The notes under the pieces: generated by a model
Told to the model about the DNA's origin: nothing
The model's database searches: none
Seen by the model: the letters and a program-made list of their open reading frames with translations, nothing else
DNA from: a bacterium
Lineage (GTDB): Bacteria; Planctomycetota; UBA1135; UBA2386
Direction of reading: 5' to 3'
DNA length: 64,000 bases
Assembly (NCBI GenBank): GCA_024743115.1
Contig: JANSXC010000002.1
Span: 412,207-476,206, forward strand
Shown here: in pieces, positions 35,821-43,030 of the stretch
Position numbering within the stretch: position 1 is the first letter of the stretch
Layout: the number at the start of each line of letters is the position of its first letter
Position numbers and translations under genes: made by a program

Positions 35821-35842
35821 CGGGATACAGTTGAGTGTCCCG
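35821..35842. terminator. Hairpin between the PafA-like gene and the next hypothetical gene
   Basis: Seven-pair stem CGGGATA / TGTCCCG (one G-U pair as RNA) around an 8-base loop, 72 bases after the PafA-like stop and 41 before the next ATG. It could be a weak terminator or a leader structure. No T-run follows. Confidence 0.3.
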
Positions 35843-35883
35843 AAACGCGACGGCTGACCCCGCCTCGCCCTCCCCGAAGCCGA

Positions 35884-36498
35884 ATGCAACGACTGATCGA
35901 ACGATTCCCCCTGCAGCGCGGCAGCCATGATTCTCGCGACCAAGGCATGTGCGCGATGGAGATGGTGGCCTGGCTCGCCGGCGAACCGCACAGCGACGAA
36001 CCGCAGTGCAGTTGTCCTGTGCTCGCGGCCTTCGTCCGCGCGTGCAACGACGCGATGAGCGACGACGCACGCAACCGCCACCTGCGCCCGATCGTGCCGT
36101 TCCTGGTCAACACGCGTGGCTCGGCCGAACTCGAGCGCCGGCGTGGCGACATCGTGCTCGATTGCATGCTGCGAGAACTCGTGCCGGCCTGGCTGCGGCG
36201 CCGTGGATCGATGGCCGAGGCCCGTGTGTTCGAGCAGTTGCCGCGGCCGGTTTCGACCGCAGCGTTGCAGGCGGCGGCGCGGGCGCTCGGTCATTATGGT
36301 GACCGGTTGCACGCGGCCCGCTGGGTCGTGCAGCGTGCGCTCGAGCGCCAACCGCCGGCGCGCTACGTCGCAGGTGCGGTCCAGATCGCGCGAGCGCTCG
36401 GCAACGAGGACGCCTGGTGCACGGTCACGGGCGCTGCCGTCGCCATGAGCAGGCTGCAGCGCGGCCCCGAACGCGAACTGACCGGTCGCAGCATCTGA
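35884..36498 (+). CDS. Conserved hypothetical protein (204 aa)
   Basis: A 204-residue soluble protein starting MQRLIERFPLQRGSHDSRDQ. Residues about 20-50 contain GMCAMEMVAWLAGEPHSDEP followed by QCSCPVLAAF, a Cys-rich stretch reminiscent of uncharacterised bacterial proteins annotated only as hypothetical. The second half is Arg/Ala-rich and helical. No signal peptide or membrane helix. It is followed in the same frame, after its TGA, by the 179-residue gene at 36580. Role unknown. Confidence 0.7.
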   Translation: MQRLIERFPLQRGSHDSRDQGMCAMEMVAWLAGEPHSDEPQCSCPVLAAFVRACNDAMSDDARNRHLRPIVPFLVNTRGSAELERRRGDIVLDCMLRELVPAWLRRRGSMAEARVFEQLPRPVSTAALQAAARALGHYGDRLHAARWVVQRALERQPPARYVAGAVQIARALGNEDAWCTVTGAAVAMSRLQRGPERELTGRSI

Positions 36499-36579
36499 GG
36501 GCTTCCCGCGGCCGCGGCGGCCGGTGGTTTCTCCGGGTTCGGGTTCGGTCTGTGCGGTCAACGTGCCGAAGAATCCGAC

Positions 36580-37119
36580 ATGGCAGGGCGACTGGCGTGG
36601 TGGATGGTGCCGGCGGGTATGGTCGTGCTGGCGCGCGTGCTGACCGTTGCTGGCCCGAATCGTGGATCGGATGAACGTGCGGCACGCGGCGGGGACCGCG
36701 CGTTGGCTGTCGCCATGGTCGGCGATCGGGTCGAGCCGCACGCGGGGGATGGCAGCCAGCCCCTGCCGGCGGCGGCGGGATTCGAGGGCGAGTCCGTCCC
36801 GGTGGTGCTGCAGGACGCGGCGGGGCACCGAACCCAACCGCGGGCGCTGCCGAGTTCGCCGGCGCTCGTGCTCCAACTGCCGGCCGCTGCCGCGGGGCAG
36901 CGCGTCGGGTTTCGCCTCGAACGCTACGTCGAGCGCGGGGCCGACCCCGTGCTTTGGCTCGAGGGCCGGCCGAACATCGGCTCCGGTGCGCAGATGCGGA
37001 TCTCGGGGTTGCCGGATGGCCGATACGCGATCGCCGTGACCTATCTGGGCGGCGCCGAGGAGCACACGGTGGCGTGCCGCGAGTTCGACGTGCCGGGCCG
37101 GGTCGAGCTTCTGCGCTGA
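36580..37119 (+). CDS. Hypothetical membrane-anchored or exported protein (179 aa)
   Basis: ATG 36580 starts MAGRLAWWMVPAGMVVLARVLTV, an N-terminal hydrophobic helix that is either an uncleaved anchor or a signal peptide. The rest is an Ala/Gly/Val/Arg-rich beta-type domain (VVLQDAAGHRTQP, ALVLQLPAAAAGQRVGFRLE, RYAIAVTYLGGAEEH). No family recognised. It precedes the DPP IV-like peptidase by 31 bp, so co-expression is possible. Longer antisense frames occur across this stretch, but none has coding features as good. Confidence 0.6.
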   Translation: MAGRLAWWMVPAGMVVLARVLTVAGPNRGSDERAARGGDRALAVAMVGDRVEPHAGDGSQPLPAAAGFEGESVPVVLQDAAGHRTQPRALPSSPALVLQLPAAAAGQRVGFRLERYVERGADPVLWLEGRPNIGSGAQMRISGLPDGRYAIAVTYLGGAEEHTVACREFDVPGRVELLR

Positions 37120-37150
37120 CCTCCGGGCGCTGCCCGACTAGGCTGATGCG

Positions 37151-39442
37151 GTGAGAGCCGCCAGTTCGTCCATCGTTTCCGTCCTGCTTACCGTCGCTGC
37201 GGGTGTTGCCGCAGTCGTCGGACCGCTGGTCCAGGCCACGGCGCAAGACGTCGCCAGGCTCGACAGCGAGCGCATCACGGCCGGTGAGTTCCGCACCCAG
37301 CGGTTCGGTCCGGTGCGGTGGCTCGACGGCGCGAGCTTTACTACGCTCGAGCGCGGCAAGGGCGGTGTGCTCGAGCTCGTGCGCTATGACGCAGCCACGG
37401 GCAAGGGCGACCCGCTGGTGACGACCGCGATGCTCTGGGTCGAGTCGCGCGCGGATGCCGTGCGCATCGAGGACTACGCGTTCTCCCCCGATCGCAAGTG
37501 GCTGCTCGTGTTCACCGACAGCGAGCGCGTGTGGCGGCGCAACACGCGTGGCGAATACTACGTGCTCCCGCTCGACGGGAGTGCGGCGCCGCGCCGCCTC
37601 GGTGGCGAGTTGCCGAAGTCGACGCTGATGTTCGCGAAGTTCTCGCCGGACGGCAGCCGCGTCGCGTTCGTGAGTCAGAACGATCTGTATGTCGAGGACC
37701 TGCAGAACGGGCGCGTGCGGCAGATCACCAACGATGGCTCGGAAACGATCATCAACGGCACGTTCGATTGGGTCTACGAAGAGGAGTTCGACTGTCGCGA
37801 CGGCTTCCGCTGGAGCCCGGACGGGCAGTCGATTGCGTACTGGCAACTGGACTGCTCGGGGGTCGGCGAGTTCTACATGATCGACAATTTGTCCGATCGC
37901 TACGCCCAGGTCGTGCCCGTGCAGTATCCGAAAGCGGGGACCACCAACTCGTCGTGCCGGATCGGTGTGATTCCGGCTGGCGGCGGTGAGACCCGTTGGA
38001 TCAAGACCCCGGGCGCGCCGCGGGAGACCTACCTGCCCCGCATGGAGTGGCATCCGGCCGGCAAGGAGTTGATGGTGCAGTGGCTGCCGCGACAGCAGAA
38101 TCTGCTCCGGGTCCTGGGATGTGACGTCGCGACCGGCGAGGTCCGGGTCGTGCACGAAGAACGCGACCGCGCCTACGTCGACGTGCGTGAGGACTTCCGC
38201 TGGGTCGAGGCGGGGGAGCGCTTCTTCTGGACGACGGACGCGGGGTTCGGCCAGCCCGGGAAGGCCTGGCGTCAGGCTGGCACGATCTTCTGGGATACCC
38301 GCGGCAAGCACGTGCTGGTCACGCAGATTCCGCTCACGCGCGGCTTCGACGTGATCGGGGTCGAATACGCCGATGTCGAGCAGGACGTGCTCTTCGTCAG
38401 CGCGAGCCCGGAGAACGCGACCCAGAAGTACCTCTACGCGTCGCGATCTCAGGGTGCGCGGCGGCTGACGCCGGACGATCAGCCGGGATGGCACGACTAC
38501 CAGATCTCCACCGACGGCTCGCTGGCGATTCACACCTGGTCACGATTCGACCAGCCGCCGGTGATTGACCTCGTGCGGTTGCCGTCGCACGAGCGCGTGC
38601 GCGTGCTCGTCGACAATGCCGAGCTGAAGAAGAAGTACGCGGCGATCGAGAAGGGTGAGAACGAGTTCTTCCAGGTCAAGACCGCGGACGGCCATGAACT
38701 CGACGGCTGGGTGATGTATCCGCCCGGCTTCGATCCGGCGAAGAAGTGGCCGGTGCTGTTCCATGTCTATGGCGAGCCGTGGTCCCAGACGGTCAAGGAC
38801 ACTTGGTGGCTCGGGCACCACCTGTTCCATCGCTGGATCACGCAGCGTGGCTACGTCGTCATGTCGCTCGATGCGCGGGGCACGCCGGCGCCGAAGGGGC
38901 GCGACTGGCGCAAGGCGCTCTACCAGAAGATCGGCGTAGTGAGTTCCCATGACTGGCATCAAGCCGTGACCCGGCTGTATGCCGAGAAGGCGTGGATCGA
39001 TCAGGATCGCACCGCCATCTGGGGGTGGTCCGGTGGCGGGGCGATGACGCTGAACATGCTGTTCCGATACCCCGAGCTGTTCGCGGCGGGGATGTCGGTG
39101 GCGCCGGTCACCGACATCGGGCTCTACGACACGATCTATCAGGAGCGCTACTGCGGCGACCCGCGGCAGGTGCCCGACGTCTATCGTGAGTGCTCGCCGA
39201 TCCACTTCGCGCAGAACCTCACCGGCAAGTTGTTGCTCGTGCACGGCACGGGTGACGACAACGTGCACTTCCAGCACAGCGAACGCTTGTTCGACGAACT
39301 GGTCGAGCACGACAAGCGGTTCGAGTACCTGGCCTACCCCAATCGCACGCACTCGATCCGCGAGGGGAAGAACACGCGGCGGCACCTCTATGGTTCGCTC
39401 GCGGATTTTCTGACGCGGCACGTGCCAACCGGGGCGCGGTGA
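37151..39442 (+). CDS. Exported dipeptidyl-peptidase IV-type S9 peptidase
   Basis: The product is 763 residues from a GTG at 37151, with a signal peptide ending near ATAQD. The N-terminal beta-propeller carries the DPP IV Glu motif in WVYEEEFDCRDG (Glu210-Glu212), which binds the free N-terminus of substrates. The hydrolase domain holds Ser627 in WGWSGGG, Asp702 in HGTGDDNVHFQ and His734 in NRTHSIREG, a full triad with family-typical context. It removes X-Pro or X-Ala dipeptides from peptides in the periplasm. Its stop overlaps the next gene as GTGA. It is paralogous in type to the S9 peptidase at 6057. Confidence 0.95.
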   Translation: MRAASSSIVSVLLTVAAGVAAVVGPLVQATAQDVARLDSERITAGEFRTQRFGPVRWLDGASFTTLERGKGGVLELVRYDAATGKGDPLVTTAMLWVESRADAVRIEDYAFSPDRKWLLVFTDSERVWRRNTRGEYYVLPLDGSAAPRRLGGELPKSTLMFAKFSPDGSRVAFVSQNDLYVEDLQNGRVRQITNDGSETIINGTFDWVYEEEFDCRDGFRWSPDGQSIAYWQLDCSGVGEFYMIDNLSDRYAQVVPVQYPKAGTTNSSCRIGVIPAGGGETRWIKTPGAPRETYLPRMEWHPAGKELMVQWLPRQQNLLRVLGCDVATGEVRVVHEERDRAYVDVREDFRWVEAGERFFWTTDAGFGQPGKAWRQAGTIFWDTRGKHVLVTQIPLTRGFDVIGVEYADVEQDVLFVSASPENATQKYLYASRSQGARRLTPDDQPGWHDYQISTDGSLAIHTWSRFDQPPVIDLVRLPSHERVRVLVDNAELKKKYAAIEKGENEFFQVKTADGHELDGWVMYPPGFDPAKKWPVLFHVYGEPWSQTVKDTWWLGHHLFHRWITQRGYVVMSLDARGTPAPKGRDWRKALYQKIGVVSSHDWHQAVTRLYAEKAWIDQDRTAIWGWSGGGAMTLNMLFRYPELFAAGMSVAPVTDIGLYDTIYQERYCGDPRQVPDVYRECSPIHFAQNLTGKLLLVHGTGDDNVHFQHSERLFDELVEHDKRFEYLAYPNRTHSIREGKNTRRHLYGSLADFLTRHVPTGAR

Positions 39443-39963
39443 GCGGGTTCTTCGAGCCGGAACGCTTTGGCTTCACAGCGGCTCTGGAGGCGGCGTGGAG
39501 CGAGGTTCGCGACGAGCTCGAGGCGCTCGGTCCAGAAGCATTCGTCGATGCGCCCGACTCCCTGACCACGGTCGAGGACGGCTACGACGAGCGCGGCTGG
39601 ACCTACTTCGACCTGTACGGGCCCGGCGACCACACCGCGAATCGGGCGCGGTGTCCGCGCAGCGCGGCGCTGTGCGAGGAAGTACCGGGACTCGTCAATG
39701 CCGGATTCTCGCGGTTTCGCGCCGGCACGCACCTCTACCCGCACGCGGGCGAGATCGTCGGTGTCCTGCGCTGCCACCTGCCGCTGATCGTGCCCGATGG
39801 CGACCTGGGCCTCGCCATCGGTGACGAGACCCGACGCTGGCAGGAGGGGCGCTGTCTCGTGTTCGACGACACGCTCGAGCACACGGCCTGGAATCGCGGC
39901 GACGGCGATCGCGTGGTCCTGCTCGTGACGTTCGAACGCCCGGCCACTGCGGTTACTGGGTGA
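39439..39963 (+). CDS. Aspartyl/asparaginyl beta-hydroxylase-family protein
   Basis: A 174-residue protein from the GTG at 39439, overlapping the DPP IV gene by GTGA. The core GTHLYPHAGEIVGVLRCHLP, a WQEGRCLVFDDTLEHTAWNR segment and RVVLLVTFERP follow the PF05118 jelly-roll, in which one conserved His comes from the first block and another from EHTAWN. This is an Fe(II)/2-oxoglutarate dioxygenase fold. Substrate unknown; family members hydroxylate Asp/Asn residues or lipids. The 3' end overlaps the convergent M36-like gene by 11 bp. Confidence 0.88.
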   Translation: MSGFFEPERFGFTAALEAAWSEVRDELEALGPEAFVDAPDSLTTVEDGYDERGWTYFDLYGPGDHTANRARCPRSAALCEEVPGLVNAGFSRFRAGTHLYPHAGEIVGVLRCHLPLIVPDGDLGLAIGDETRRWQEGRCLVFDDTLEHTAWNRGDGDRVVLLVTFERPATAVTG

Positions 39964-42904
39964 ACAGGTTGATGAACTGGTTGCTCGTGACGATCTCGAA
40001 GTTCGGATCGATCGTCACCACCTGGCTGTACCAGACGAAACCGAGCAACGGCACGCCCGACGGCGCACCGATCGGCAGCGTGTAGTTGCCGCTCGCGTCC
40101 GTGTAGTCGAAGAAGCTGATCGGATTGCCGCCCACGAGGATCGGTGGCACGCCGGGGAACAGCGTCGGGCCACCATCGTTGCCGATGACCCAGACGAACG
40201 GTTGCGATACCGGGGTCTTGACCGTGAGGCCGAGCGGCGCGCTGTCCGGCGCCATCTCGGGCAGCAGAGTCAAGGTCGTGGTCGGCGGCAGCGAGGTCGT
40301 CGTCGTGAAGATCTCGAAGTCGTCGATGGCCCAGCCGCCCGCCTGGATCTGGGCGTCCGTGTTCAGCCGGAACTCGACCATGACGGCCGGGTTGTTGGCT
40401 GCGCTCGGCAGGGATAGCTCGTAGGTGACCCAGTCGTTGTCCGCGAGCGGAGTCTGCGGGCTGAAGTACTTCGGCTGGCCGTTGACCCAGATCGACAGTT
40501 GATCTTGGAAGCCGACGTCGCAGCTCGCCCAGCGCTTGAATCGCATGCGGACGCTCGAGTAGCCGGTGCAGTCGATGGCGGGTGGCCGGAACCACGATGC
40601 GGTCGAGGCCGGATAGGCGCCGCCGGTCAGGTTGTTACCGGCGCAAAGCGTGCCGCTGTGGGCCTGATCCGGGTCGGTCCACCATGGGCCCGTCGAACCG
40701 GTTGGCGTGGCGATCTCGAAGTCGTCGGTGCCCATCGTGGCGCCGTGGGTCCAGCCGTTGCCGCCCGTCTCGAAGTCGTCGAACCAGATGGTCTCTTCGG
40801 CGAGCGTGCGGTAGCTGTATTCGCCCGTAGCGGGCAGGCGAAACGTCGTGCCACCGTTGTGCACACCTTCGAAGTGGTAGGTCAGGGTCTGGGGCGACAG
40901 CATGCCCGGCAGCAGCGCGCGATACGTGTCCGGCGCGCCGGTCGGGATCATCGCGCGCTGGCGCGCTTGCCCGTCGTTGTAGTGCACGCGCACCTGGTTG
41001 AACGTGCCGAAGCTCGGGATCGCGCGGCACTCGACGAAGCGCGGCGTCAGTGGCTGCAGCGAGTCGCCGAGTTCGTTGTCGTGCGCGAGGAAGCCCGGCA
41101 GGATCGGCGGGTAGGGCAGGCTGTGCGAGTTGCAGGCATTCTCGAGATAGGTGTAGTGCGGGGTGCCGTTGACGATGTTGCCGTCGTCATCGTCGGCGAG
41201 GAACACCTGCAGTACGGCGTTCGGTTGGTCGATCGCGTTCGCGACGACCGATGCGAGCACCGTGTTGTTGCTGATCGTGATGGCCTGGGACGTGCCGAAC
41301 GTGCCGCGCAGATTCTGGCGGTATTTCCATGCGAACCCCATCCACGTCTGGCCCTGACGGTGGACGCCGCCGCCCTGCGGGAACTGGCGGGTGTTGTTGC
41401 CGTTCCGGATGCCGTTGCCGTTGGTGTAGAAGCCGTGGCCGATGATCGGATCGTCGAGCAGGTAGATGCTGCAGATGTCACCCCAGCCCTCGCTGAGGCC
41501 GTCGACCTGCGAGATGCCGCCGTAGCGATCGTCGAGGCCATGGCCCCATTCGTGAGCGGTCACCGATGCGCTGGCCGTGTTGTTGCAGCTGCCCTGCGCG
41601 CGGTAGAAGTTGATCGAGTTGCCGATGTAGTAGGCGTTGCAGGAACTCGGGATGTTGACCTGCGGCTGCACCTGGCTCGCGATGTCGAGTTGCGGCGCGT
41701 TGCCGAGGATGCCGCGCATGAGTTCGTTCATGCGGTCCACCCAGTAATAGACGGTGCCGTGCGCGAGCTCGTTGGCCGTGCCGTTCTGGGCGCCGATCTG
41801 GATCGTCTGGTTGACGCCGGGTTGCAGCGTGGCGGTCACGCTCGGGGCGTCGGGGCCCAGGATCGTCCGGCAGTGCAGGCCGTCGTACTCGAGCGTGACG
41901 AAGGTGGGCTGCGACAGGTTCAGGGTGAACTGACCGTTCTGGTCGGTGATGACCGTGCCCTGGCCCGGGATGTCGATCTCCAGGCCGACGATCGGTTCGT
42001 TGGTCGGGGTGGTGGTCGGGTTGAAGCCCGTGTGCACGTAACCGAGGACGGTGTAGGTCGCGGGCGGCATCACGGCGGGGGCCGCTGGCGACTTCGGGCC
42101 CGGCGCAGCGTCGTGCGGCAGGGTCTTGGCGGCAGCCAGAGGCCGCGCGTTGAACGCACAGTTCGGCAGCCCACACTCATGCTTGTCGTTGCGATAGGCG
42201 AGTGCGGTGCCGGCCTTCGCATCGACGTAGACCCGACCGATCGGGCCGTCGCCGGTGGCGTCCACGGCCGAGATCGGAATCTCCCAGGCAAGGTGTACCG
42301 ACGCGATCGCCGGGCTGCCGTGGTCGGTCCAGATCACGAGGCGCGGCTGCCGCGGCTGGCCCGGTTGCGGCACGTTCGTCGGCACGATGCCCCGGTCCTG
42401 CCACGCGATCGCAATCGCGGTGTCTTCACCGATGGCAGGGGTCGTGTCGAAGTTTTCCGGCACGGGGACCGCGGTGCTGCCGAGGTAACAGACGCGGCCG
42501 CGCATGTGCACGCGCAGATCCGCCCGACCGCCGATCACGGGCACGCCGCGGAAGGTCTGGCCGAACGTGAACGACCAGGTGCGCCCCATCCGGGCACCGA
42601 TCGTCTCGGTGAAAACGCTCGTGCCAATGCCGAGCAGATCCGTCCAGCGTTGGAGCTCGAGCTCCGCGTGCCGCCGGGCCTCCGCTTCGGAGTTGCCGCG
42701 CCAGTCGTTGAGATCGTAGCCGCGGCCGTAGATCTCGACCGGCGTGCCCGTCGCGCCGTGCCAGCGGACGAGCCACGGGCCGGGCAGCTCACCCTGGAAG
42801 TCTTGCCATGCGGCCTGAATTGCCGGGCGAGGTTCCTGGGCTGTTGCGGAAGAGAGAAGAAGGGTGGCGGCGAGGAGGGCGCCGACGGGGTGGTGGGATG
42901 GCAT
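39953..42904 (-). CDS. Secreted M36-like (fungalysin-type) metallopeptidase, copy 1
   Basis: The product is 983 residues. Start at ATG 42902-42904, giving a signal peptide (PVGALLAATLLLSSATAQE); an upstream in-frame ATG at 42919 is possible, but alignment with the paralogue next door supports 42904. An FTP-like propeptide region fills residues about 40-230. The zinc site is HEWGH (His451, Glu452, His455) and the third ligand is in GLSEGWGD (Glu472), as in M36/gluzincin enzymes. Beyond residue 600 are beta-sandwich regions and a closing module ending in INLFTQ shared with copy 2. An HHW-type GNNTASASVTAHEWGHG context is conserved in both. Degrades protein outside the cell. Confidence 0.9.
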   Translation of the reverse strand: MPSHHPVGALLAATLLLSSATAQEPRPAIQAAWQDFQGELPGPWLVRWHGATGTPVEIYGRGYDLNDWRGNSEAEARRHAELELQRWTDLLGIGTSVFTETIGARMGRTWSFTFGQTFRGVPVIGGRADLRVHMRGRVCYLGSTAVPVPENFDTTPAIGEDTAIAIAWQDRGIVPTNVPQPGQPRQPRLVIWTDHGSPAIASVHLAWEIPISAVDATGDGPIGRVYVDAKAGTALAYRNDKHECGLPNCAFNARPLAAAKTLPHDAAPGPKSPAAPAVMPPATYTVLGYVHTGFNPTTTPTNEPIVGLEIDIPGQGTVITDQNGQFTLNLSQPTFVTLEYDGLHCRTILGPDAPSVTATLQPGVNQTIQIGAQNGTANELAHGTVYYWVDRMNELMRGILGNAPQLDIASQVQPQVNIPSSCNAYYIGNSINFYRAQGSCNNTASASVTAHEWGHGLDDRYGGISQVDGLSEGWGDICSIYLLDDPIIGHGFYTNGNGIRNGNNTRQFPQGGGVHRQGQTWMGFAWKYRQNLRGTFGTSQAITISNNTVLASVVANAIDQPNAVLQVFLADDDDGNIVNGTPHYTYLENACNSHSLPYPPILPGFLAHDNELGDSLQPLTPRFVECRAIPSFGTFNQVRVHYNDGQARQRAMIPTGAPDTYRALLPGMLSPQTLTYHFEGVHNGGTTFRLPATGEYSYRTLAEETIWFDDFETGGNGWTHGATMGTDDFEIATPTGSTGPWWTDPDQAHSGTLCAGNNLTGGAYPASTASWFRPPAIDCTGYSSVRMRFKRWASCDVGFQDQLSIWVNGQPKYFSPQTPLADNDWVTYELSLPSAANNPAVMVEFRLNTDAQIQAGGWAIDDFEIFTTTTSLPPTTTLTLLPEMAPDSAPLGLTVKTPVSQPFVWVIGNDGGPTLFPGVPPILVGGNPISFFDYTDASGNYTLPIGAPSGVPLLGFVWYSQVVTIDPNFEIVTSNQFINLFTQ

Positions 42905-42920
42905 GGGAAGAAATCCCATG
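42902..42920 (-). promoter_or_regulatory. Perfect inverted repeat spanning the start codon of M36-like copy 1
   Basis: CATGGG (42902-42907) and CCCATG (42915-42920) are exact inverted arms around a 7-base spacer. On the transcript, the chosen ATG (42904-42902) lies in the downstream arm, so a hairpin would enclose the start codon. A similar 5-bp version occurs at 46028-46045 for copy 2. This may be translational control or chance, as CCCATG pairs with CATGGG in any such start. Confidence 0.35.
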
Positions 42921-42974
42921 ATGCGCGACCGGCGGGACCTTGTCACCTCCCGGCAGTTCCCGACGGCCGCGTTG

Positions 42975-43018
42975 CCGCAGCCTCGAACCGCCCTTGCGGT
43001 GGGCGGTAGAGGCTGCGG
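42975..43018 (-). terminator. Strong hairpin downstream of M36-like copy 2
   Basis: Outer stem CCGCAGCCTC / GAGGCTGCGG (10 bp) with an inner 6-bp stem CCGCCC / GGGCGG separated by small bulges. It begins 12 bases beyond the stop codon of the upstream gene (43031) and ends 70 bases before copy 1. No poly-T tract follows, so it is a candidate intrinsic terminator or attenuator that would set the copy 2 to copy 1 transcript ratio. Confidence 0.55.
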
Positions 43019-43030
43019 TGCCAGCTCCGC

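Noticed and set aside
36496..36579. A possible third in-frame UGA readthrough linking the hypothetical genes at 35884 and 36580
   Set aside because: The two genes are in the same frame, but the TGA has no Cys homologue context, no CxxC and no convincing SECIS, and the second gene starts with its own N-terminal hydrophobic helix.
40499..43009. An 836-codon plus-strand frame opposite M36-like copy 1
   Set aside because: It covers a gene with clear catalytic motifs on the minus strand; its own product is Arg/Val/Ala-biased with no domains.
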